Assembly (NCBI GenBank): GCA_029876055.1
Contig: CM056874.1
Location: 8,928,001 to 8,992,000 of the forward strand
Length of the DNA: 64,000 nucleotides
Reading direction: 5' to 3'
Origin: Madurella fahalii
Taxonomy: Eukaryota; Ascomycota; Sordariomycetes; Sordariales
Translations under genes and position numbers: made by a program
Shown here: piece by piece, positions 31,132-42,668 of the stretch
Numbering within the stretch: position 1 is the stretch's first letter
Layout: every line of letters begins with the position of its first letter
Notes under the pieces: model-generated
The model's database searches: none
Told to the model about the DNA's origin: nothing
What the model saw: only the letters and a program-made list of their open reading frames with translations

Positions 31132-32201
31132 CGCAGACCTGTCCGGTAAAGCTAAAAAGTGAGCTCAGGAGCTCAGACTCACGGTTACTATACAGCGCTA
31201 GTAGGATGTGGCTACACGGGAACCTTGAATTATAAACCTGATTCGTGTAAAATCTATCCATTTCTCAGAATACAGATACACAAATATCGTCGGGGACGTC
31301 GCTCGGCCGCCTCACTTGCAACAGTCCATGGTTTTGGAGGAAAATGCTGTTTTGTAGTACCCGATTTACCGCCTGAATTATAACTGTATCAAGATCAACT
31401 AATTATCGGCCGAGGCAGTTCCGTTCCTCATTTCTTGCTAGATATCGAATCCGCTTATTCTACTAGTCGTATCTGGGCAAGCTCGTCGTAATTGACGCTG
31501 TAGCATGTGGATATCGTCTTCCCCATCCTCTTCATATTCATCCTTATCATCCGTATTATTATGATGCCTCTATTGCGTATATACTCTTGCGATTCAATTG
31601 TTGGTCTCTGGTGTAATTACAGCCTTCATTCCTCCAACTGGGCGGTTAGGCGGCTGGGAACTCCAAGTCCTTGTGACCTGTGCGTTGTAAAGTGGAGGTC
31701 CCGACAAAACTTTCATCACAGATATTTGACTATGGTATACAATTTGATTGGCTTATTGAAGTGGGGTTTCAGAAAAGGGGCCGAAGAGTACGTGTACAGT
31801 GGATTCCACCATCTCGTCCGTTGGCCTGTTGGCACACGAGACTGTGGCTATGCTTGCCCAACCTCCCCCATAATACTACCCAATAATAAGTGATACATGA
31901 CCAACGTAGTGACACCACTTCCGTGGCCACTTGTATAAGGACAGTGGATGACGCTCCCTTGGGAGCGTCCCTTCTCCCGGCAGTTAGCGCCTCGCGTCCA
32001 CAGCCGGGTGTTTACATAGCACCATCCCTCCTCGACATATTCCATGCCAATGATCCCTCCAGATCTCTGGGCTACGACAGTCGCCAGTACCTGTGCCAGG
32101 CTGTTGTCCTAGAACAGCAGACGGAACCCCGCATCGCGCTCACGTCATCATCACTGCTCAACGGGACGGAGGTTTCCAGCGGAAGCCCAAACTCTACCAT
32201 A
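31132..32201. other. Spacer before the zinc-cluster factor
   Basis: AT-rich at 31380-31640. The part after 31890 is an open frame continuous with exon 1 of the zinc-cluster gene but without ATG, presumably its leader. No other gene supported. Confidence 0.5.
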
Positions 32202-33595
32202 ATGTTGACCTTCGCTGGGAGCCCGGCCTCTGATTCGTCGACAAGCGTGTCGCCGACGAGCATCCGAAAAAAGCGGATGGCCTGTGACAATTGCCACTTC
32301 TCGAAGGTAAGCTGGGACGAAGGCTTTTGAACCAAGGTCCAGCGCGACAGTTGACGCTTTGCTTGTCACACGCACACCAGGTCCGCTGCACGGGCGAAAT
32401 GTCGGGCTGCCAGCGCTGCGAGCGCGGCCACAAGACATGCCATTACAGCGAGTCCAACATGGGCCGCGTACCTGCAGGTGGCGTACGCAAGCGGCGCAAG
32501 TCGAGCCTTCACAAGGCGCTGGTCATGTTCGAGGCGGCTGCTCATCCGCAACTACGGCAACACCATGATTGGGATTCAGCTAGCCCATTTGAAAGCGTCG
32601 ATAGTGGCGAGTTTCAGCAGCATGCGCCGCCGTCAATTGCCTTAGGAGACAGAAGATGCTCGGATCTTGCTGTAGATAGCTCAATGAGCATATGAGACGA
32701 ACCCAGCGGCCCTTCGCAACAACAGCAGCAGCAGGAGCTCAAATCATTACTAGACAACACCGGAAACGACCTAGATAGCCTGGCTTTCGACCCAGTCATC
32801 TCGACGTTTGACGAGATTGACTTTGAAGACATCGACGAGGAGCCTTTTAAGGTCGTGGAGTGTCCTCCCGATTTAGCCTTCCCTTCACTTTCCGTCGCGC
32901 AATCTTCGCCACCAGCATCTCCAAAACACATCCAGCTTCGGCAGCAGCAACAGTCACATCCCGAAACTCAAACGGCAGAGCTGTTTAACACGCCTTCATC
33001 ATTGGCATCGCAGGGCCATGGGGATTCGAGCTATGGGCTTAGCCAGACGGCTGGCACGCCTAGCTCATCGACGGACAGCGTCCAGTACTGGACTACACAG
33101 CTCGAGGAGCTCTCTCGCACGCTTCAGAAATTCCCCGTTCCGCTTGATGGGATGCTGCGTCACAGCTCGCAACTGTTACCACGCATCAGGGAGGCTCTGC
33201 AATCCCCACATTCAGCAGAGGGCTCGTCGTCCATCACAAGGCTCATGCTCATTCTCGTGTGCCTCACCCAAGTAGTCGCCCTCTTTGAGCAGTGTGTCCC
33301 ATCCGTGCTAGCGGGCCGCTCTGGCGCAGGTTCGACAGATCTCTCTCTCCGCCTTGGCGAGTTCCAGGTCGACCGCAAAGTTCAGCAGGCTCTACAGCTG
33401 CACGTCATGAGCAAGGAGGTGTCGAGCTTGTTACAGGTGTCCAGACTGATCAGGCAGACACTACTTCGGTCGGAGTGGCGTGACGTCCCCAAGCGTACCC
33501 ATGACCTCTTATTAGAGGACCTACGGGCTCGGGCAGTAACATTGATCTACCAGATGAAGCAAAGGCGGGCTGGATCTAGGATGGTGGTATCATGA
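32202..33595 (+). pseudogene. AflR-like Zn2Cys6 transcription factor with an in-frame TGA
   Basis: Exon 1 (32202-32306) and exon 2 (from 32381) are joined by a standard intron (GTAAGC...CCAG). The zinc cluster has cysteines at 28, 31, 38, 45, 48 and 55 in CX2CX6CX6CX2CX6C spacing, preceded by RKKR and followed by GRVPAGGVRKRRKS, as in AflR-type pathway regulators. The frame meets TGA at 32693-32695 (codon 140). It then continues open to 33595 with Gln-rich, acidic and helical sequence ending in a LLLEDLRARAVTLIYQMK helix, giving 439 codons if read through. An alternative is a weak 60-nt intron across the stop (GTAGAT at 32671 to CAACAACAG near 32730). If the stop is real, only the DNA-binding part is made. 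Confidence 0.68.
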
Positions 33596-34657
33596 TGCAT
33601 CTGAGCAGGGCCAAACCAACTTATGACGGCACCCACCTGGGGAGTTTTTGTTTAAGAGGCTTCGACATTACCTAACTCGAAGACAACAAGCCAATCTAGG
33701 TTGCATCTGCTTCTGCTAACTTATCCAGATCAGAGCTAGGATTCGCTAAAGAGGCCCTAAGATAGAATTAGATGGAAGCGAGGAGCCTAAAGGATAAAAA
33801 AGTACCTAGAACCCGACCTGTTGAATAGAACCAAGAACCCTTGAGACCATAAAAGACTATTATTGAATTGAAGCCATTACGGTCGTAATTAACTTTTCTC
33901 CTAAGCTCTAGGACATGTGATGTCTTTCAAGCACGGAGAAGTCAGCCCTTGTCATAGGTAGCGGCAGTTACTATATAGTCATGAGGGTTACAATTAAAGG
34001 GGACTAGATCTCACATAGTCATAAAAGTAGAATGTTTAATAAACATTACTTCACCGCCGAGTTATAGATGCCCAGGGAAGGAGAGAAATAACGAAACGTT
34101 CTTGACGTGCTGCAGGAAGCCCACAAGGAACAGAAGTGAGACTGAAGTACAGCACAGTTAAGGAAAAAGGAGAGATTCACGGTGTCTTGTTGATCCCATT
34201 GATGTGGGGGAAATGAGCGGAATATATAAACCAGAAACATCCCCGTGGGCAACGCTCAGCCAGTTAGCTCTCAGCATCTTGAGACCCTCCTTATCGCAAC
34301 AGATTTAGAGAGTTGTAGACCTTCTGGTTAGGCGCTGTTACAATGGCCTACGTATGTTAACAGACTGCTCGGCGCGCTGGGCCCTTTGTGAAAATAGCTT
34401 CACCCAAGGGGTCTTATGATCCGAACCTCCAGCAGTCGGCTGAGGGTTGCCGAAGGCCCCGTCAGGGCGCAGCCCGTCATAACCGCTAGGGATAGAGGCC
34501 TGGCCGGCAGTCAGATACGTCGGAGTGCAACTTATAGAGCTCCTTCCTCCCACGGTGCACCGATTACACGTAATACATGATTAAACCATCCTTTACCACC
34601 GGGTGGAAGCCAACCATCGGCCAAGCCCTACCCCTTCCAATTCACACCCGAGAAACC
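33596..34657. other. AT-rich spacer
   Basis: From about 33660 to 34060 the sequence is AT- and TA-rich, as in RIP-degraded DNA. No open frame with motifs and no repeat family could be named. Confidence 0.5.
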
Positions 34658-37600
34658 TTAATTTTCCAATCCCATCTCCAAATCCCGCTCGCGACGCCTC
34701 CTTTTCCTGAAGCTAGCCATCCATGAGGATACCAACCTGTCATTCGTAGCAACCGCAGGTCCATCGTCATCGTCTGTCCGATCCAAGTGTTTGAGCCTAA
34801 ACAAGCCTGCAATCCAAGTCCTCCGCCTCTGCACCCTCTCCCGGTGCAGCATCTCCTTCATATCTCTCCTCATCCTTTCATCATCAGACTGGCACTCACG
34901 ATCCTCACCGACATACTGACGATACGTCTTCAGTCCCGGTTCCGAACCCCCGCCATCCAGCGTCAACCTGGCCGTCCAAGATCGCCACTTCGCGAGGAAC
35001 CGCCCGACTGCGCCGTACGTCCTCCCCCTCCACCGCCGCAGCGGATAATCCCATTCCCACTTCTCCTGGCCCTTGCGCAGCCGGTGCTGCTGCCTCGAGC
35101 CGGCGCGGCGCACGCTGCGCACCTCATACAGCTTCCACTTCCAGAACCACCGGATGCCGGGGACGTGCTTGTGCCAGCGCCAGCGGCTGAAGAGCTGGGC
35201 GTACTCGTTGTCGTCGTCGCCGTCGTCGCTGTCGGCGGTGCTGGCCTCGCTCTCCGACTCGTCGTCCCCGCCCGCGCCCCCGCCCCGTGCGTCCTTGACC
35301 TCGTCGACGAAGAGGTCCGAGTCGCAGTCGGATCCCAGAGTCGAGTCGTCGCGCTTGTGCGCGTGCCGGTGCTTCGTCGTCGTCAGCTTCGCCCTGCGCG
35401 CGAGCTGGCCTGGTTTCGGTGGCGGCTGCTGCTTCGCGCGTTCCAGCCGCTTCCGGCTCTTCCGCGCCATCCGCGCAAAGAGGAGGCTGATGCCGATGAG
35501 GATCACGGCTGATATTGCGATGGATATCCCGACTGGGTTCGCGGTAAGTTAGTACCATGTCTGTCAAGCTGGAGTCGCTCTTGCTGGTTTTACTTTGGGT
35601 GCGGATGCTTACACAGGTACTCGGAGACGTTGTGGATCGGCCAGTTTGGCTCTCCGGACTCTGCGTCCTTGGGGAACTCCCTGATTCCAATGGCGAAAAA
35701 GCTGGCAATAAATGACATGGGGAGCTGTGTGACTACTCGTTAGTGTATAAGTATGTCTCAAAATAAACTCTCAAGGAGACTAACGAAGATGATGGTAACG
35801 ACCGTAAACACGAGCATGATCTGTCATGGTTAGCTGGAGGCATTCTCCAACCGCTTTCCTAGGAGTGGGGACATAATTACGGTGTTCTGTCTCTTGCCCT
35901 GTTCCGACAGCTTCACTGCATACCGGGATTCCCACCCGCTTGCTTGCTGTTGTTTGAATTGCAAGAGTTGTTTCAGCTGTTCCAAGTAAATTGGCAAGCC
36001 ATCCTATTGATCGTGCACACGCACGACTTGATCTGTGAACTCACCTCAGCCTCTACTCTTTCCGCCGACTCGTTCATCTCCATAACCCGGTTGAGATTAT
36101 CTTCGACAATCCGGATCGCTTCGTCCACGAACCGGGAGCTGTTGAACACAGTTGTAGGTTGTTCCCTCCAGGTGCCGTCGGGCTTGGAGCGAGCGTCTTT
36201 GGACCGGGATATAGCTTGGTCCCCGGAGCTCGTCGCCTTTTCATCGGAGCCGATGAGGGCTTGGAACTCTTTGAGAACTTTTTCCTGCGTCGTGAGAATA
36301 GACTTGATGATATTCAATTCGTCCCGGATATCGATGATCTCGACAAGCTGTGCAGACTCGACCGAGATCCTAGAGAAGCTGTCAATCTCGGCCGTCAATG
36401 CGAAAGGATCGTCGGCATAGGCGAGTTTGTCGATGGTTTTGAGCAGCTTCTTCATCGTAACGGCCTCAGACTCGGCCTATTCAAATATCGCATGTGTCAG
36501 TACCACATCGCAGCTAAGTAAACCTGGAGCGATGGCACCAGTTCTTACAATCGTGTTGATGGAGGATTGGAAGCATTCCTGCAACTTGACCCCGCCAGGA
36601 CCCTCTCTCGTCATGATATTGAGGCAGGTTTTGAGGATAACGTCGACCAGGCTGTCAGGACCTTGGATTGCGCGCCGTGATTTGTTGGTCTCGATCTCTT
36701 CGCTGAGGAGCTTCCGGATGTTGTATGTCTCGGACGGTTGATGTGTATTAGGTAGACTAGTGATTACCGTACCATCTGGGAGAACCCAGAGCCAGAGCTG
36801 GTCGACCATGAGAATTGGTACTTCTTTCTTTGGTTTTCCCAGTGACTTCGCCCATCGATATACTACTTGATCCTTGTCGCGTCGCTCTGTGGTCTCGAGC
36901 ATGTAGTAAGAATACTGGTCCAGTGTCCGGCGACAATGCAGTGGCCCAGTACGAGAAGAGATATATCCCTTGATCAAGGCCGAGTTTTTGTCACTGAGCA
37001 CGGTGTCAGCGTTGGAATCCCTCACTTGGTTGATGATCTTGGCAATCTTCCTGCGACCTTCATGGCTTTCGTAGGCCAGGAACGGCATCTGCTTGAAGCA
37101 TTAGAAATGTGATTACGGAAATAAAATGACGGGGAGGGCCACAGACGAATAAAGCAACGGTTTTTTTCCCTCCTGAGGATGTGATAGGTGGCAAATCTGT
37201 CCAGGCCACCTTGGAGAACACTACATGACTTGAGCTTCTCCCGCCATCCATACCGGGCCGGACCTTTGCGCCTGGCGCTTCCTCCATGACTGGGGACAGA
37301 GGGCTACGAGTCGGGGTGGTCGTATGCGTAGGAGTTGGGGGTGTCTGTGAGCTCGCGTGAGACGGGGTCCTTAGGAGAGCTGCTTATGGAAAGGCCATTC
37401 TCACAAATTTGGCGAAGTCATATATCTTCGCCCGCGGATTCATGTACCGGTTGAACACTGTAATACCTGCTGCAAGATTAGCAAAGCGTTATCCTGTTTG
37501 TGATTGAAGGTCCTTCGGCATTCATTACCATCGTGTCGCTGGTTGTTCATCGATCGATCGCGAACACCCATAGAAAGAAACAGGTCCTAATTTATAGCAA

Positions 37601-40411
37601 CAGACAGATTGTTAGTTGACAGCAAGTAGTATGGCCTCCAGGGACGTCCTACGGATAACCATTGCTCCTATTCTGTTGTCAGTGCTGTGCTTGATCAAGG
37701 TCAAGAGTTTTCACTCACGTTGTTTGCCGGCACATGGATCCATCTGCACCTGAAGTCCTGACTGCTCCCTTTCTTCCGAGAGATCTGCAGAATCCTGGCA
37801 CACCCCTTTTCCTGATTATAAATCATCTCATAGACGCTCGTCGTTTTCAAGTTGATTTGCTCCTCCAACTTCTGCGTTATCCCGTTGACAGAGTGATAGA
37901 ATTCACCCACGGTCCCTTCCGCTGAGAAACTGGCTAGGTATTGTTCAGAGCCTTTTTCTGGTGGAGTAGGCTCCATTGGTTCATCCACGTCTTTGGTGAT
38001 CGCTGGTCCACTGATTGGTTCCAAGTTTTCCCTCAGCTCCCGGATCCAAGTGGCATGACATTCAGGACCCTCACAACGACAAGAGTATATATCCAACGGG
38101 GGGCAGATTAAGTCCCAGGGTGACTCTTGCTTATAATCCTTAGTGTCAAGGTCCATTCGTTGCATATTTCTCATCAGATATCTGATAACGCCGACGTATT
38201 CGGACCGCTCGGCGCCTTCAGGCGGTTCGGCCAAACAAGCTGTGCTGACAGCGTAGTGAAGGGGGATTCGGCCTTTATCGTCGGGCTCAGTCGTATCGGT
38301 TGGTCTCTCATTAATCAACCGCGTTACAATGGTCTCGCTTGGCGGGCGCATCAAGCAAGCAGTGTGTAGCGGCGTGAGGCCTCCCTTATCTCTGAGGATA
38401 TTTTGGGGTTTGCTAGTCAAGATAGCCTCAACGAGTCCAACATTTGCGGCAGAAATGGCTTGGAACAATAGGGCTGAGTGTAGCCTGGATAGGATTGTTT
38501 GGTAGATGTAATCCTGTGGGTTCGGAATCCTTGCCAAGCGACGATGCTTGTAGATGGATATCGATGTGAATGCGATGGAAAATTGTTTGGATGCAGGGAA
38601 CTCCTCATCCTGGTCCTTTCCTGTTAGAATCTTGCATCAAGAGAAGGAAATGCGAGTCATGCATCACATACCTTGCTCGGTTGGGAGAGGTTGCCATCAT
38701 TTTGCTTGTTTCTGGCTTGAGAGTATAGCCAACTTGTTGGAAATGCACGGGCTACCCCCGATTCCCGAGCTACTTGAAGCTCCTCTGCATAGCCAGCCCA
38801 TGTCTCTTCAATAAGCTCTGACCCTTTCTCTCGAGTCTCTATCTCTTGGAGAATCTGACACATCCTGACATTAGTGTTGGGAGGGAACAGATCCTCGCCG
38901 TCGGTACCATTATCTTCTTGTTGAGGGAAGGGCGTGTCCAAGAAAAGGACTTGATAAATATCTTGGAGAGGAAACGGGTCCGGCATTGCAATCCCCTTCC
39001 CTTGGTGGTTTTTCGGTGTTGCTGCTCCTGCGTCTCCAGTTCCCGCGTCATGAAGTTCCTCTCTCTCGGTCGACTTGTCATCGCTATTGTCGCCTGGATT
39101 ACTTGGCTTATGCTCCTTTGCTGCTAGCTCTAACGCCTTCTGAATGATGATTCCGCCGAAGCCATATCCGATGAAAACAATGGCGGCGCCTTTTTGGAAA
39201 AAGTACTGTCTAGAATCCTTGATGTGCTGCAATAAGCCTTTCGCCGCATCTTCGACATACTTCATCCAGCTCCCCGACTTCTTCTCGAACTCCGGACTCG
39301 GGTAGGAAAATGTGAGGACTCGTGATTGAGGGATGTCTTGGGGAATGAAATCGCAAAGCCAATTGACCGTACGTGGCTTCTCCAGTCTATCGACATCAGA
39401 GGACGACCTAACCGATCCTTCAAGAGACTTCATCTTTGCGTCTTTGCGAGAATTCTTGAGCTTTAAGTCCTTCTGACTTGGCTCCATTCCCACGGGTCGT
39501 GCGTTCGATGTTGGTGATACCGGGGGGTTATCCCTCTCGTCGGCGCCTATCTTCCCCGCTAGTGGGTTGAGGATTTCTGAACTGTTGCTCTTGTCATGCG
39601 GATCATGAAGTCCGATCATAAAACCAGCTGGTTTTGGAGTGATTGAAGTCTCGATAGTCCTTACGCCGTTGTCCCCAAGCCCCCTTTTTCGCATCTTTGA
39701 GAGTTTTCGTGAAATCTCATCTCGTGCAGCCAGCTCGTTTCGGCGCGCTTGATCTTGACTGTCAGGCGAAACATCTCTGTAACGTTCCACAGAGCCTCTC
39801 GTCTTCAGACCCAGAAGCCTTGATCCCAAAGCAGTTTCACAGCTCCAGGCCTCTGCTGCGGTCTCCTCTAGATCATGAACTGCGATGATATCGACCGAGG
39901 TATATGGACGTGGACTGTCGGGGAAGGCATCCAACCGGTAAGGACTCTGGAATGCCACGTATGGTTAGCAAGCTGCTTCCACCGGGGATAATGTTGCAGG
40001 AACTCAGACCTCTGACTTCCGCGTCGAGTCTTCTATTCCTGTGTTTTGTCGAGTCGGTACGGCTAGTGCTGCCTTTGGTTCTCCTTCAGCTGTTGCTCCA
40101 ACCTGCTGCCGTCGTTTTTGCAGCTGTTTTTTCTGTTTTTCCTGGTTTTGTCGTGAACTGGTCTCCGCTTGTGGCTGGGGAGATTGCAGGGAACGAGACG
40201 CAGAGAGCCTTCTGGGCGTGAAGCTTTTCAAACTGAGGCTGGGGAGCAGTCCAAACTTCTTCTCCCCTTCGGCCCCATCGTTGTCAGCGTTTGGCGCCGT
40301 ACCTGACTCCAGGCCGCTCAAGGTGATGAGAGGGTTCGTAGAAGTGGATGCAGGCGCTTTGGGCTCCGGCGTATCTCGTCCTGAATCCTGCATGTCGTGT
40401 GGTCCTGCCAT
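34658..40411 (-). CDS. Hydrolase-like / ankyrin / CorA-like membrane fusion protein
   Basis: Twelve exons chosen by splice motif and phase: 40411-40010, 39946-38672, 38609-37719, 37586-37529, 37469-37405, 37344-37147, 37088-36549, 36476-36045, 36003-35881, 35820-35785, 35724-35613, 35532-34658. The product is about 1668 residues. After a disordered N-terminus comes an alpha/beta-hydrolase-like (DUF676-type) domain from about residue 151. Its nucleophile elbow reads GYGFGG (about 394-399), with Gly where the Ser of GxSxG should be, so it is probably non-catalytic. Ankyrin-type repeats follow in exon 3 (GGLTPLHTACL, GRIPLHYAV), then PLHCRRTLDQYSYYML, VDQLWLWVLPDGT and long helices. The C-terminal CorA-like membrane pair is IMLVFTVVTIIF-LPMSFIASFFAIGI and ISIAISAVILIGISLLFA, with a basic cytosolic tail. 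Two donors are GTCTG, so the borders of exons 1 and 6 are less sure. Confidence 0.78.
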
Positions 40412-42668
40412 GTCGGGAGCCGTTTGAAGTGGTGGTTGAGCCACGGTTGGCTTCTTGTCGAGAGGATTGACTGTTTGTACTAGTAGGAACCGCGGAAGTC
40501 CCAGGTTAGGCTATGCGGTTCCGTGCTCATATTCCGCGGCGCCGCAATCACTACTAGTACCTTGAACAATACGGTTGTATTGATATGCCTGCTGCTCATT
40601 CTTGCGACTCGGAGCCTCGCTTCGTAATTATCATGGCTGCCCCTCCTTCCCCGAACTCATAATTAGCAATGCAGCTGCGCTCGCAGTGCATTGATTCACT
40701 CCACGATAGCCATTGGTCCAGCGGGACATTACTGCAGACCTCTCAGCTGCACCATTACCCTGCGGCGTTCGTTGGCCGTGGCCTCGCCCACTGACAAGCC
40801 GGATACCAGTGGCACTGTCTTCCCAATTGGGAGTTAGTTCGGCGACCTTGAGCTGCTGTTGGGGGGTTGTGAAAAGGAATGATTGGCCGTTCCGGAAGCC
40901 TGATAGCGGGCTTGGCAACTCGGGCTCCTGTTCGGCTTGTCGATCACCCGTCGAATATGCTGGCACTCTAGACTCCCCGTCCATAAGAGGTGCCGTCGGC
41001 ATTGCCCCGACGTAGTCACGATTGGATTGCCGAAGGCGGGGGGTTTAACGGAAAAATGAGGTGGTGTGTAGGCGGCTTTCATTCAGGGTTTGTGGCGCAT
41101 GACCGAGCTGCTAATTAATCCTTCAGGTGCTCACCCGCTCGAGGCCCATCACCGCCAGAGGGGTTAAGCTTCCTATGATGTATTTTGAATCATATGGGCG
41201 CACGGTTTACTGGTATGGCTTTGCTCCAGGTACGGGATACCTTGGGGTGTGCAACGTGTCGCTCGTGGAGAGATTCGGAGACACCGATGGATCACTATGA
41301 TCAAGGAGACACTAAGAGAGGGGAATCCGCAAAGTTACAGCTTATGGTAGAAAAGCGCCGAGTATATCAGCGGGCAGCTATCGTAACAAGAGGGTTGTAG
41401 AGGCCTTGGAGATCCGGGCTCCACGGTATCGGGCAGGGGCATTTCGATACCGAGGAGGATGGTTTCCTATAGTTATATGGATGCAGCTACTGCCGCGCCG
41501 TATTTGGAGGGTTAAATTTCACCCAAGTACGCTACAGTAACAGATACGTAATGGAACAAATGCTGGCTTTTGTGACCAATTCGGTCTACCCAATACTTCT
41601 GAAAGTGTTCATAAGGGTATAGATATTTAGATGCGCTATACCCAGGGGATATATTAAAAAAAAAAAAAAAAAAACAGTAATACACCTATACTAGTAATTT
41701 CCCTGTAACTGTAGCTAACAAGTTTATTACATTGTTTGCTTCTAAGATTAGCTGAAGAGTAATTCTGTAACTTCAGTTGTATATACAAGACGATCATTTC
41801 GGACGATGGGAAAACCTCATAGACCGTAGCCCCACTAAAAAAGTGGTCCGTTGCGAGGATCAAGGACTCCGAGGGTAAGGATACGCAGGGGACTCCCTTT
41901 AGATAGAGGTAAGACGGCGGTATTACTGGACTCTGTCCCCGCCCCCCACCCTTTTCTTGTCCTCCCTCTCTGCCGTTCTTATTCCGGGTAATGATTGCTG
42001 GCGCCTCTTACCCCCGCATTTCCACACCGCTTTTGCGCTACCATCACGTTCTATATACGTTAGTACCTAGAGAAGCGATGCAATGGTATAGAGAAGGTTT
42101 GTGATGTTCTCCGTGTAGGACGGATAATGTGGCTCTAAACCTAACCGCTCAAGAGCCCATTTGCAAACACCCGCCAATCGGTAAAGTAGGAAGAGACATG
42201 CGGGCCGTATAGCGGTCCGTCCTCGAGCTCTTCTCCAGAGACTACTAATTTGATCTTCGAGAAGGCGGAGGGGATGGAAGAGGCCACAGCTGTGGCGGGG
42301 ACGGCTGCCACGGCATAGCTGATGGAATTGTACAGTATTACGGCACGGGAGTGCATAGCGGTCATGAATTTCCATCATTTATTGTGCTCTCTGAGACGGT
42401 GATGGTGTGCTTATACTGACTGTGACTCTTGATGAAGCTGACGTGAGTGTCGAAGTGCGCGGCCGAAGAAAATTGGGCGGCGGCCAGGGACAGGTACAGT
42501 ACCCCAGTAGGTGCTGTACGATGCTCATAGCGAATCACGGAACGGGCTTCCTTGGCTGGGCCTATGGGGTTCCGCGGGGAGTTTCATGCTCCGCCACGCA
42601 ACACCGTGGATGCTGACGAGACACAAACTAACTTTGACCGAGAACAGTCATCTCGAAACGTCATTAGT
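40412..42668. other. Divergent intergenic region with repeat debris
   Basis: Shared upstream region of the CorA-type gene (minus) and the HET gene (plus). It includes a minus-strand frame at 40631-41002 (123 residues with ATG, low complexity, no domain), an A run of about 19 at 41656, a third block of the dispersed repeat at 41848-41960 and a short frame at 42141-42365 without motifs. None of these is supported as a gene. Confidence 0.45.
41848..41960 (+). repeat. Dispersed repeat, short copy C
   Basis: Shares with copy B the ordered blocks GAGGATCAAGGA, GAGGGTAAGG/AAGGGTAATAGG, a GGACTCTGTC core and CCCTTTTCTTGTCCT-like tract. It is shorter and more divergent, so assignment is tentative. 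Confidence 0.4.

Noticed and set aside
34787..35512. 241-codon plus-strand frame
   Set aside because: Antisense of the last exon of the CorA-type gene in GC-rich sequence; no motif of its own.
40631..41002. 123-codon minus-strand frame with ATG upstream of the CorA-type gene
   Set aside because: Low-complexity composition and no conserved motif; may be transcribed leader sequence.
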